Source of the DNA: Azophilus sp965220425
GTDB taxonomy: Bacteria > Pseudomonadota > Gammaproteobacteria > Pseudomonadales > Azotimanducaceae
Direction: 5' to 3'
DNA: 64,000 nucleotides
NCBI GenBank assembly: GCA_965220425.1
Contig: OZ244830.1
Coordinates: forward strand, 4,960,001 to 5,024,000
In this document: positions 35,626-44,422 of the stretch, in pieces
Position numbering within the stretch: the first letter of the stretch is position 1
Layout: every line of letters begins with the position of its first letter
Translations under genes and position numbers: made by a program
The notes under the pieces: generated by a model
Told to the model about the DNA's origin: nothing
Database searches by the model: none
Seen by the model: only the letters and a program-made list of their open reading frames with translations

Positions 35626-36834
35626 GTGGCATCGACTCGCGCTGCGGTCTTATCCATCCTCGTGGTCTCAACGACCACCAATCTCGCCATCCCCATAGCT
35701 CCTTCGCTGCTCGGCGCCCTGGTCGACTACCAGGGTTTTTCCAATGAAGCAGCGGGGCGGTTGATCTCTCTCAACTTCTGGGGTGCGACGGTCGCGACGG
35801 TGTTCGGCCTGTTCATCGTGCATCCGCTGCGCTGGGACCTGCGAATGACCATGCTCGGATGCCTGCTGCTGGTCACACTGAGCGCCATCCCGTCAATCTG
35901 GATGGCAGACAGCATGCCTGCCCTGGGCGCCGCACGGTTCGCGAATGGCGCCGGCGCCGGACTGGGATTCACGGTCGGCGCCATCGCCCTGGTGGGCACG
36001 CCGCAGGTAGAGCGGTCGTACGCGATTCTTTACGGGTTGCCGTTCCTGATCAGTGGGGCAGGGCTGGCGGCACTGCCCATCGTATATCGGAACGCCGGTT
36101 TAGAAGGAGCATTTCTGGGCATGGCCGCGCTTAACCTGCTCGCGTGCGGGTTGCTGAAATATTTTCCGAGGCACCCGCAATCGCAGCACACGCCCTCACA
36201 ATCGGCGCCGGATGCACGCGAGGGGTCGTTCCTGTTCCTGCCTGGCCTGCTGCTCACGGCGCTCGGCCTGCACTACGTTTTCAATTCCGGCATCTGGACC
36301 TATTTCGAACGCCTCGGTGTCGCTTACGGCCACCCGGCGGAAACTGCCGGCGCCGTACTGGGGCCGAGCATGTCGGCGGCACTCATCGGCATAGTGGCCG
36401 CCGCGTTACTGGGGAACCGGCTGGGTTATGTGCCGCCGATTCTGGGGGGCACTCTGCTGATCGCGATCAGCTCGCTGGCGCTTCTGTCATCCGGCGAAAT
36501 CCTGGTATTCGCCATCGCGACGGCGCTCTTCAACGCGAGTATCACCTTTGTGACGCCGTATTTCATTGCCCTGCTGGCCTGCCTGATCCCCTCGGGAACC
36601 GGGGTTGCAGCAGCCAATGTCGCGACGCTGGCCGGATTTTCCACCGGACCCGTGCTTGTTTCCCTGGTGATTTCCGGCAATTCCTTCCGCCTGTCGATCA
36701 TCCTCACCGCGGCCGGATTTCTGCTGGTGTGTGGTATCGTCCTGGTGTTCTGCAGCGCGGCGCGGGGCAATGCGTTGGCGCAAGAGCGCCTGGCGGGCTT
36801 GCGCAGCGTGCCCCCGACAGCCGGCGAAACCTGA
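35626..36834 (+). CDS. MFS transporter
   Basis: A 402-residue major facilitator with twelve hydrophobic segments, beginning AAVLSILVVSTTTNLAIPIA and with the central cytoplasmic loop at LLKYFPRHPQSQHTPSQSAP. No specificity-bearing motif is recognised. The start is GTG at 35626, 13 bases after the amidohydrolase stop, with no strong ribosome site, so expression is probably coupled. It most likely carries the substrate or product of the neighbouring hydrolase. Confidence 0.85.
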   Translation: MASTRAAVLSILVVSTTTNLAIPIAPSLLGALVDYQGFSNEAAGRLISLNFWGATVATVFGLFIVHPLRWDLRMTMLGCLLLVTLSAIPSIWMADSMPALGAARFANGAGAGLGFTVGAIALVGTPQVERSYAILYGLPFLISGAGLAALPIVYRNAGLEGAFLGMAALNLLACGLLKYFPRHPQSQHTPSQSAPDAREGSFLFLPGLLLTALGLHYVFNSGIWTYFERLGVAYGHPAETAGAVLGPSMSAALIGIVAAALLGNRLGYVPPILGGTLLIAISSLALLSSGEILVFAIATALFNASITFVTPYFIALLACLIPSGTGVAAANVATLAGFSTGPVLVSLVISGNSFRLSIILTAAGFLLVCGIVLVFCSAARGNALAQERLAGLRSVPPTAGET

Positions 36835-36863
36835 CCCGGAGTTCGACAGGAGCGAGGGCACGT

Positions 36864-37988
36864 ATGTCTGAGAATACGGATGTCAGCACCGCACTGAAGC
36901 CCGAGTTTCTGGTAGTCGTCGACAAGATCTATCGCGAGATGTGCAACCTTCAGCCCGGGATCCGGGTGCTGATCATTGCCGATTCGCGAACTCCGAGACA
37001 CGTTGTCTCCGTATTCATGGGAATGGCCATGGCAATGGGTGCGACAGTCTCGGTATCCGAAAACCCTACGCCCCCGCCGCCGACATTGCAGCCTGGGTAT
37101 CAGTGGAACCCGATGGTGACCGCGGCAAGCCGGGAGGCGGATCTCATAGTTGACTTTTCCGTGGGTTACGCGAATTTCATGGCCGAAGCGGTGGAACGCG
37201 GCGCGCAGATTCTGAGCCCCGGCGACGGTACCGGCGGCCACCACATTGAAGATACCCTGATCAGAACCATGCTGGCGGCGGACATCCACGCACTGCGCAG
37301 GGAAGCCAATGCCATCGCGCGCCGGTTCACCGAGGCGCGGGAATTGCACATGACGTCGGAGGAAGGCACGGACTTCAGCCTCTTCATTGGCGACCTGGCG
37401 GGCATCTCATCCGATGAGTTTCTCTGGGACCCCGATACCGGAACCAGAACGGGCACCTGGTCTTCCCTGCCACCCGCCGCGCCAGGGCTGATGATTCCCA
37501 AGGGCCGGGGAGACGGCATCATCGCGGTCGATGGATTCCTGCTCTACGAACCGGCCTATGACCATGAGACACCCGCAACGCCCGTGCTGCTGACTCTCGA
37601 GAAAGGCAAGTTGATCGATGTGGCGGGCTCGCCCCTGTTCGCGGATCGCCTGCGCAACTGGCTCGCCGAGCAGCCGGACGATTCCGCCGGCTACGGGCCG
37701 GTGCATCTCAACCTGGGTCTCAACCCGCGCGCCATGCTGACGCAGCACCAGGAATTCGAAAAGGTGCGCGGTACGGTCTGCTGCGGCATGGGCGATAGCA
37801 GCCTGTTGACAAGATTGTGGCCCGGGGCGGGGCTTGAGGCCAATACCTCGCATGTGCATTGGGACATTCTGGTGATGCGGCCGACCTTGACGCTGGACAG
37901 CCTGGTGATCTGCGAAAACGGACGGGTCCGGGGTGACTGGAGCGAAGGCGCCGTAATGCTCGCCGAATCGCCTCCCGCACAATCATGA
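36864..37988 (+). CDS. M29 aminopeptidase/NicX-like protein
   Basis: A 374-residue protein of the group joining M29 (thermophilic) aminopeptidases and 2,5-dihydroxypyridine 5,6-dioxygenase NicX. Recognisable segments are CNLQPGIRVLIIADSRTPRH, READLIVDFSVGYANFMAEA, LGLNPRAMLTQHQEFEKVRG and the metal-binding C-terminal SHVHWDILVMRPTLTLDS. Depending on the branch it would cleave N-terminal residues or open a hydroxypyridine ring; the operon does not decide. Start is ATG 36864 with AGGAG upstream; the open frame before it is antisense or out-of-frame transporter sequence. It overlaps the next gene by four bases. Confidence 0.75.
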   Translation: MSENTDVSTALKPEFLVVVDKIYREMCNLQPGIRVLIIADSRTPRHVVSVFMGMAMAMGATVSVSENPTPPPPTLQPGYQWNPMVTAASREADLIVDFSVGYANFMAEAVERGAQILSPGDGTGGHHIEDTLIRTMLAADIHALRREANAIARRFTEARELHMTSEEGTDFSLFIGDLAGISSDEFLWDPDTGTRTGTWSSLPPAAPGLMIPKGRGDGIIAVDGFLLYEPAYDHETPATPVLLTLEKGKLIDVAGSPLFADRLRNWLAEQPDDSAGYGPVHLNLGLNPRAMLTQHQEFEKVRGTVCCGMGDSSLLTRLWPGAGLEANTSHVHWDILVMRPTLTLDSLVICENGRVRGDWSEGAVMLAESPPAQS

Positions 37989-38677
37989 CCCGCAAGATCG
38001 CCCACGACGTGCACGGCGCGGCGCTGTTCCCCATCCCTTTCCTGATCGACAACTTCGGTGAGAGCGCCAGGGAACTCAATCGCGCGCTCATCGCCGATAT
38101 CGACCGGGAAAGGCGCGCCAGTACCGAGGGGGCGGAGCGTAGCTTCGTCGCGGCCTGGCAGTCACGGTCCGGCCTGGACCGGAAATACCGCTCGTTCGCC
38201 GAATTGCGGCAACAGATCGAACTGGGCGTTCGCACCTATCTCCGGCACATCGACCTGCCGGACGATACGGCAACCCGGTGTTCGGGATTGTGGGCCAACC
38301 GCATCGCGGGCAGGGGCGGTCACTCGGGCTACCACATCCATGGTTCGGGGCGCGTGGTGGCCACGGGCGTCTACTACCCCGCCTCCCTGATCGAGAACGG
38401 CCGGGCGCCCGAGGAGAATCTGGACGACTTCGACCCCGGGCGGATTTTCAGGGAAACCGGCAAGGGCGGCGAACTGGTCATCCATGACCCGGGCTACGCC
38501 ATCAAGCGGCAGGTCATCAAGCCGCCGGGCTCGCCCTACTACGAAGGGCTCAAGATGATCGCGCCGCGCCAGTCCCTGTTGGTCGTCTTTCCCCAGTACC
38601 TGCCCCATTCCGTCGACCCGCTGCTCGATGACGGCATCGAGCGATACAGCATCTCCTACACCGTGGAACTGGTCTGA
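37985..38677 (+). CDS. 2OG-Fe(II) oxygenase of the TIGR02466 type
   Basis: A 230-residue putative Fe(II)/2-oxoglutarate oxygenase. Family markers are LFPIPFLIDNFGESARELNR, the metal motif SGYHIHGSGRVVATGVYYP (HxH in place of HxD), and the distal segment LVVFPQYLPHSVDPL with His, followed by RYSISYTVEL. It lies fourth in the operon with the amidohydrolase, so may hydroxylate the same compound. ATG overlaps the preceding stop (ATGA). Confidence 0.8.
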   Translation: MTRKIAHDVHGAALFPIPFLIDNFGESARELNRALIADIDRERRASTEGAERSFVAAWQSRSGLDRKYRSFAELRQQIELGVRTYLRHIDLPDDTATRCSGLWANRIAGRGGHSGYHIHGSGRVVATGVYYPASLIENGRAPEENLDDFDPGRIFRETGKGGELVIHDPGYAIKRQVIKPPGSPYYEGLKMIAPRQSLLVVFPQYLPHSVDPLLDDGIERYSISYTVELV

Positions 38678-39044
38678 GGAATGGGTCACTGAAGCAGGCG
38701 GAAATACCCGAAATAGGCGCGCAAAGCGTGGTGTCGGCGGTGCTGAGCGGCAAACGGCAATTGAATCTCCGCCAAGTCTCGGCGTTGTCGAGGCGATTCG
38801 GCGTTTCGGCGGATGTCTTCATGGAGACTTGAAGTCCAACCGCACGGGTTGGAACGGGCACGCGTTAATCCTTTCTACACGCAATTCGCACCGCACACAA
38901 CAAATCGAGATTTCAGAACGGCTTCGGATACACAGACCTGCGTCTAGGCAAAATAATATAAATTATTTACACATGTCGTACTGATCATTAACATCCGTAT
39001 GCCACGAGCCCAGAAATGCTCGGACGGAGCAAAGGAGTCGAGCC
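38678..39044. other. Intergenic region with antitoxin remnant and island promoter
   Basis: The left half holds a HigA-like fragment (described separately). The right half drops sharply in GC: 38950-38975 contains the palindromic AATAATATAAATTATT and TTTACACATG, probably the promoter of the first CoA transferase of the catabolic island. Confidence 0.5.
38686..38832 (+). pseudogene. HigA-type HTH antitoxin, C-terminal fragment
   Basis: The frame reads LKQAEIPEIGAQSVVSAVLS followed by GKRQLNLRQVSALSRRFGVS and ADVFMET, then a stop. This is the Cro/C1 helix-turn-helix end of HigA antitoxins. The N-terminal part and the toxin are absent. Confidence 0.7.
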
Positions 39045-40232
39045 ATGCTGCAAAACCTGCGAGTCATAGAGTTCGCGACCATGGTCGCGGCTCCGGCAGC
39101 CGCAGGGCTAATGGCTGATTGGGGCGCCGACGTGATCAAGATAGAACCTCACAGCGGCGACCCCATGCGAGGTGGCGGTGGCCTGTTAGGTACCACAAAC
39201 TTCGATCTGCACAACCGGGGCAAGCGTTCCATCGCTCTGTCCACGAGCTCGCCTGAGACGCGGGAGATTATTCTTTGCTTGGTCGAGCATGCGAACCTGT
39301 TCGTTACCAACATGCTGCCGGGGCAGTTGCAGAAGCTCCAGTTGGACTTCGAGCATCTGACTGCGGTGAACCCGCGCCTGGTTTACGGCGAGATATCCAG
39401 CTTCGGCCGGCAGGGACGCGACCGAGACCGCCCGGCCACGGATAATCTGGGATTCTGGGCCCGCGGCGGCGGAACCGGCCTGCTCACTCTCAAAGGACAG
39501 GACCCATTGCCGATTCGCCAGTCCGTGGGTGATCGCATTACCGGATTGTCCGCATGTGTCGCGATGCTCGCCGCGCTCATGGACGCTCAGCGAACGGGTC
39601 GCGGCCGACTTGTGGACACCTCGCTACTGCGTAGCGCTACGTGGACATTCGGTACCGACGTTACCAATCAGTTGACTAAGGGTCGGGTAGGCTCCAGCAA
39701 AGGCCGACATGAGCAGATAATGCCCTTGGTCAACTACTTCAAGACCCGAGACGGCCGCTGGCTGCAATTGCATACAACGATTCAGCAACTCGGCCCCCAC
39801 CTTGACAAGCCTGAGCTGGCGGAAGATCCACGCTGGGCGGACCCGCGAACCGCTAAAGAAAACGCGGCGTCGCTCGTGAGATTGATCGACGGCGTCTTTG
39901 CTGAACTGGACTTCGATCAAGCAAGGCAGAAGCTGGAGGCGGGGGGTATCCGCTGGGAACCCGTGCAGTCGATGGCTGACTTGGTGGATGACCCTCAAGC
40001 CCATGCTGCCGGCTGCTTCGTCGACGTGCCAGACTCTCAGGATCCGACACGTACGCACCGCCAAGCAGCCAGCCCGCCCACCTTCTACGAGGACGCCAAT
40101 CCTGTATGCGAGAACCCCGGCAAACCGCCCGCCATAGGCGAGCATACAGCCGACATTCTGTTGGAATTGGGCTACTCAGAAGCCCAAATCACGGAACTCA
40201 GAGCCAGCGGCGCAATCCCAAGCTCGCCCTGA
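39045..40232 (+). CDS. CaiB/BaiF family III CoA transferase
   Basis: A 395-residue type III CoA transferase moving CoA from a donor thioester to a carboxylic acid. Landmarks: LRVIEFATMVAAPAAAGLMA, DWGADVIKIEPHSGDPMRGG, FDLHNRGKRSIAL, LVYGEISSFGRQGRDRDRPA and GRGRLVDTSLLRSATW. The C-terminal domain has VNYFKTRDGRWLQLHTTIQQ. ATG at 39045, with AAAGGAG upstream. It opens the catabolic island and is followed by an MFS transporter. Together they may take up and activate a carboxylate. Substrate unassigned. Confidence 0.9.
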   Translation: MLQNLRVIEFATMVAAPAAAGLMADWGADVIKIEPHSGDPMRGGGGLLGTTNFDLHNRGKRSIALSTSSPETREIILCLVEHANLFVTNMLPGQLQKLQLDFEHLTAVNPRLVYGEISSFGRQGRDRDRPATDNLGFWARGGGTGLLTLKGQDPLPIRQSVGDRITGLSACVAMLAALMDAQRTGRGRLVDTSLLRSATWTFGTDVTNQLTKGRVGSSKGRHEQIMPLVNYFKTRDGRWLQLHTTIQQLGPHLDKPELAEDPRWADPRTAKENAASLVRLIDGVFAELDFDQARQKLEAGGIRWEPVQSMADLVDDPQAHAAGCFVDVPDSQDPTRTHRQAASPPTFYEDANPVCENPGKPPAIGEHTADILLELGYSEAQITELRASGAIPSSP

Positions 40233-40263
40233 CCTTCGCGCGAACTAGCAGGGTTACGTCTTC

Positions 40264-41595
40264 TTGGCCATCAGCAACCTGAAACTGGCCGCCTATTCCG
40301 CGCCGGCTCTGCCGATCGCTGCGCTGGCGACCCCGCTTGCCATTTACGCACCACCGTTCTACGCGGGACACATGGGGCTCGGGCTCGCCACCGTGGGCAC
40401 CATATTCATGGCTGCCCGATTCTGGGACCTGTTCACAGACCCTCTCATGGGCGTAATCTCTGACAGGTTCCCCTCCCGCTGGGGCCGACGTCGCCACTGG
40501 ATGGTGCTTAGTGTACCCGTCCTCATGGCCGCCGCCGTTCTGGTGATGTTTCCCAACCTGTTTGCAGGGTCAGCGGGCAGCGCCACCTACTTGCTCAGTT
40601 CGCTGTTTCTGCTGTACATCGGATTCACGTTGCTGACCATCTCGCAGCTGGCTTGGGGTGCCGAGTTGACGGACGACTACCACGAGCGTTCGCGTGTTCA
40701 GGCGTGGCGGGAGTTCTCGCACTTGAGCTCCATGGCTCTCGTGCTGCTGATTCCAGCCGTGCTCGAGCAGACGGGCAACGGGCTGTCCAACACGATGAAG
40801 ATGAATGCCATGGGGTGGTACGTACTGGTGCTCACGCCTATCGCCATACTGATCGCCGTCGCCTCGGTCGGCGAGCCGCCAGTCCGGCCGTTTCACCGCA
40901 TCGGCTTCACCAGCAGCCTGAGGGTTCTTGTGCAGAACCCGTACATGCAGCGAATCGTTGTGGCTGACCTGTTCATCCACGTACCAAGCGCCATCCGCGC
41001 GTCCATGTTTGTGTTTTACGTGTCCGCCATCATCGGCATGCCGGAGTGGACGGCAATCATCATGCTGTCCTACTTCGTCGCCGGACCGCTCGCGATACCA
41101 CTCTGGGTGCGAATGTCGCGCCGGGTGAGCAAGCACAAGGCTTGCGCTCTAGGTGTATTCCTCCACGTGGCCGTCACCGTTTCCTACTTGCTTCCAGCTC
41201 AGGGTGATGCGTTGCTGTTTGCCGGTCTGTTCTTCGCTTCGGGCATCGTCTATGCCGGCGTGCCTTTCCTGATCCGCTCCATGGTGGCGGATATCGTCGA
41301 TTACGACCGGCTTCAGACCGGTCAGGATCGGACGGCGCTGTACTTCGCGACGGTGACCACCAGCATGAAAGTGGGCGGAGCGATAGGCATCGGACTAGGT
41401 TACCCGCTGCTGGCGCTGGTCGGCTTTAATCCCAGCGGCCCCAACCAACCAGCACAGTTGGAAGGCCTGCGCTATATCTACGCGTTCTTGCCCGCGGTTT
41501 CCGAACTGCTCGTGGTTTACCTGTTGTATCGATTTCCTCTGAACGAAACTGTACTGAAGAACGTGCAGGTAAAACTGGCCACACGACCCCTTTGA
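40264..41595 (+). CDS. GPH-type cation symporter (MFS_2)
   Basis: A 443-residue transporter with twelve hydrophobic segments in the glycoside-pentoside-hexuronide (MelB-like) family: LAAYSAPALPIAALATPLAI, then FWDLFTDPLMGVISDRFPSR and WGRRRHWMVLS near the first cytoplasmic loop, later RSMVADIVDYDRLQTGQDRT. The family includes sugar transporters but many environmental members sit in catabolic clusters with carboxylates or lipids. The likely start is TTG at 40264; no ATG fits. It is 31 bases after the CoA transferase. Confidence 0.85.
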   Translation: MAISNLKLAAYSAPALPIAALATPLAIYAPPFYAGHMGLGLATVGTIFMAARFWDLFTDPLMGVISDRFPSRWGRRRHWMVLSVPVLMAAAVLVMFPNLFAGSAGSATYLLSSLFLLYIGFTLLTISQLAWGAELTDDYHERSRVQAWREFSHLSSMALVLLIPAVLEQTGNGLSNTMKMNAMGWYVLVLTPIAILIAVASVGEPPVRPFHRIGFTSSLRVLVQNPYMQRIVVADLFIHVPSAIRASMFVFYVSAIIGMPEWTAIIMLSYFVAGPLAIPLWVRMSRRVSKHKACALGVFLHVAVTVSYLLPAQGDALLFAGLFFASGIVYAGVPFLIRSMVADIVDYDRLQTGQDRTALYFATVTTSMKVGGAIGIGLGYPLLALVGFNPSGPNQPAQLEGLRYIYAFLPAVSELLVVYLLYRFPLNETVLKNVQVKLATRPL

Positions 41596-41634
41596 GTGCT
41601 CAATTTGGATCTCGGACTCAAGGACAAGGCTTCG

Positions 41635-41884
41635 CTAGCCCGCATATTGCACCAAGGGCCGCGATGATCGCGCAGGATTTTGCCCGTGTGCGCGTACTCG
41701 CGACCGGAATCATAGCCGTAGCTATGGTGGAGGGAGCATGTGCGCGCACACGGGCAAAAGACCAGCGAGGGCGCGGCCAGCGCGGTTTGTAACGCGACGG
41801 AAAGCCGAGAAACGCAATAGAGGTGAGCGAAATCAAAAGACATTCGTCAACTCGACAAGCGGCTTGGTGCAATATGCGGGCTAG
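41635..41884. repeat. Family A element, copy A5, complete (250 bp)
   Basis: Terminal inverted repeats of 22 bp are perfect: CTAGCCCGCATATTGCACCA plus AG at 41635-41656, and its complement at 41863-41884. Inside lie a 17-bp perfect inverted repeat (41678-41694 with 41743-41759, TTTTGCCCGTGTGCGCG) and a central stem CATAGC/GCTATG at 41711-41726. The right half, read on the minus strand, has the block GTTACAAACCGCGCTGGCCG common to all copies. No coding potential. It lies between the transporter and an acyl-CoA dehydrogenase. Confidence 0.9.
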
Positions 41885-42024
41885 CGGTTGGCGGCACAAC
41901 CGGCAAGATTCAGAAGCGTGGGTTGCTGCATTTCGGCGGCGATCCGTAAACCGGTTTCAACTTCTTCGCTTCCCAAACTGAAATCATATATATTTTTTAG
42001 CTATTTGAGCCCGAGGCCAGCAAC

Positions 42025-43144
42025 TTGAGCTTTGTACTTACCCAGGAGCAGCGGCTACTAAAAGACCAGGTACGCAGCCTGCTGGAAGAGCAGGCTGCGC
42101 CAGAGACGCTACGTAAGCTCATCAGCGACAACGCGCCGTGGAATCCGACCTTGTGGCGCACTATGGCGGAGTTGGGACTGCAAGGCGCGGCGATCCCCGA
42201 AGCGTATGGCGGAGTGGGACTGGGTGTATTGGATCCTGCCTGCGCTGAGCGTCAGCGAGGAACTCGGCCGAGGCGTGGCACCGGTTCCGTTCGCCAGTTC
42301 CATTTGCCTGGCCGCAGAAGCCATCAAGCTGGCCGCCAGCGTCGAGCAGAAAGCCCGTTGGTTGCCCCCCTTGGCCACCGGTGAGACGGTAGCCACCTTC
42401 GCTTGGTCGGAAGGCAACGGTGCGCCGCTGGGAGGTGCGTTACTGACCCGAGTAGAAGGAAGCACCATTCACGGCGGCAAGTCGCCTGTCCCGGACGCGG
42501 CAATCGCCGGAGTCTGCGTGGTTCTTGCCGAGGCCGACGGGGAGCCCGTGTTCGCCATCGCTGCGCTGGACCAGTGCGGAGTCAGCCGCACGCCGCTCAA
42601 GAGTTTCGATGAGCTACGGCACCACGCGCGCGTAGATTTCAATGGTGCGAGCGCAGAGGTTCTCGCAGCCGCTCAAGGGCGGGAGATGGTCCGGGAGTTC
42701 CTCGACCGCGCCGCCGTTCTGCAGGCCTTCGAGCAACTGGGCGGCACTCGGTCCGCTCTCTACATGGCTCGAGATTACACATTGGAACGCTTCATTTTCG
42801 GTCGCCGGCTTGCCTCCTATCAGGCGGTGAAGCACAATCTGGCGAACATCCTTGTGATGGAAGAGTTGGCCCGTTCCAACGCCCTCTATGCGGTTGGTGC
42901 AATCGAATCTCAAGGGCCGGACCGCCGCGCCGCCGCCGCCAACGCCCGAATCGGCGCCACCGCAGCCTACGAAAAGGCGGCTCGCGAGAATCTGCAACTG
43001 CACGGTGGCATCGGTTTCACATGGGAAGCCAACTGTCACTTTCACTACCGCCGCGCCCGGCTGTTGGCCCTGAATCTCGGGTCTGTAGATGCCTGGACGG
43101 ACTGGCTGGTCGACGCGCTGGGCAGCGCGGAGAAGGCGGCTTGA
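42025..43144 (+). pseudogene. Acyl-CoA dehydrogenase, frameshifted
   Basis: Two frames together make one ~370-residue acyl-CoA dehydrogenase. The first (start TTG 42025) gives FVLTQEQRLLKDQVRSLLEE and ends its similarity at EAYGGVGLGVLD; the second frame resumes at SVSEELGRGVAPVPFASSIC and continues through LERFIFGRRLASYQAVKHNL to LQLHGGIGFTWEANCHFHYR, ending at 43144. The change of frame lies between about 42230 and 42260, one extra base or two missing. Either a recent inactivation or a sequencing error; the rest is intact. It would pair with the next dehydrogenase as an alpha2-beta2 complex. Oxidises acyl-CoA to enoyl-CoA with FAD. Confidence 0.82.
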
Positions 43145-43164
43145 GCCGCCACAAGGTGAACACC

Positions 43165-44382
43165 ATGACCGGCCCACACTCAAACGAGGAATATCGAGCC
43201 CAGGTCCGGAGCTGGCTGGCAGAGAACGCCACCGAATACAAGGAGCCCCGGGAATTTTCGGACGACGAGTTGGTCCGCCGCAGTAAGGAATGGATCCGTA
43301 GGAAGCACGACGCCGGTTACTCAGCTATCGACGAGCCGGCGACAGCCGGCGGGGTCGGAGGCACGTCCCGGCAGGCCGCCATCTTCGCCCAGGAAGAAGC
43401 CCGCTATCATACGCCCACCTTCACGGGTGTCAGCATCGGCTTTGCCATGGGAATGACGGCAATCAAACGCCATGGCACACCGGAACAGCACAAACACTTC
43501 GGTACCCTCACCCATCGCGGAGACATCACCTGGTGCCAGCTTTTCTCCGAGCCCGCGGCCGGCTCGGACCTGGCCGCCCTGCGCACCCGGGCGGTGCGGG
43601 ATGGCGCCAACTGGATTGTCAACGGCCAGAAGGTCTGGTCCAGTTGGGCCCACCACGCCGACTGGGGCATCCTGGTAGCCCGTACCGATGCCACCGCGCC
43701 CAAGCACAAGGGCCTGACCTTCTTCGTCGTGGAGATGAAATCCCCCGGGGTGGACGTTCGGCCAATCCGCCAGATCACGGGGGACTCAGACTTCAACGAA
43801 ACCTTTCTCACTGATGTAGTGATTCCCGATGCCAACCGTATCGGCGCCGAAGGCGAGGGTTGGGCCGTGTGCATGAGCGTGCTCGCCACGGAACGCAACC
43901 AGACCCGCGGCTCCGGCGGAGATCCTGCACTCCGTCAGGACTCGGTGATTTCCCTGCTGCGCAAAGCGGCAGCCACCCCCAGGGATGGGGGAACCGCGCT
44001 CGACAGCCGGGCGGTGCGCGCCAGGCTGGCGAGCTGGTATGTACAGGAGCAGGGCCTGAAGAACTTTGGCCGACGCCTGCGGGCTTCCCTGCAAGCGAAT
44101 GAGCAGCTCCCACCTACCGTGGCCATGACCAAGCTGGTCTCCGCCACACTGATGCAGGAAACCAATGCGTTTCTGATGGACCTGGACGAATACGAGGGGC
44201 TCTTCACCAGCACGGACACGGACCGGGGCAACGTGTTCTATCAATACCTGTGGTCGGCCGCTATGCGCATCGCTGGCGGCGCCGACGAAGTGCTGCGCAA
44301 CCAGTTGGCAGAGCGCGCTTTGGGTATGCCGGGCGAGATGCGCGCCGACAAGGGCGTGCCTTTCAATGAGTTGCCGCATTAG
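43165..44382 (+). CDS. Acyl-CoA dehydrogenase
   Basis: A 405-residue FAD-dependent acyl-CoA dehydrogenase. Landmarks are QLFSEPAAGSDLAALRTRAV, then NGQKVWSSWAHHADWGILVA, GLTFFVVEMKSPGVDVRPIR and RALGMPGEMRADKGVPFNEL. It follows the frameshifted dehydrogenase by 20 bases. Adjacent dissimilar dehydrogenases of this size often form heterotetramers in steroid side-chain and related degradation (FadE28/FadE29 type); that is inference by arrangement. ATG 43165 after AAGGTG. The last bases overlap the following open frame. Confidence 0.9.
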   Translation: MTGPHSNEEYRAQVRSWLAENATEYKEPREFSDDELVRRSKEWIRRKHDAGYSAIDEPATAGGVGGTSRQAAIFAQEEARYHTPTFTGVSIGFAMGMTAIKRHGTPEQHKHFGTLTHRGDITWCQLFSEPAAGSDLAALRTRAVRDGANWIVNGQKVWSSWAHHADWGILVARTDATAPKHKGLTFFVVEMKSPGVDVRPIRQITGDSDFNETFLTDVVIPDANRIGAEGEGWAVCMSVLATERNQTRGSGGDPALRQDSVISLLRKAAATPRDGGTALDSRAVRARLASWYVQEQGLKNFGRRLRASLQANEQLPPTVAMTKLVSATLMQETNAFLMDLDEYEGLFTSTDTDRGNVFYQYLWSAAMRIAGGADEVLRNQLAERALGMPGEMRADKGVPFNELPH

Positions 44383-44422
44383 CGAGCGACCGCTTGGGAG
44401 CAATGGAGGGAAACCGTTCGTC

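Noticed and set aside
36144..36863. Upstream extension of the M29/NicX-like gene
   Set aside because: It is the MFS transporter in another frame; ATG 36864 with AGGAG is the start.
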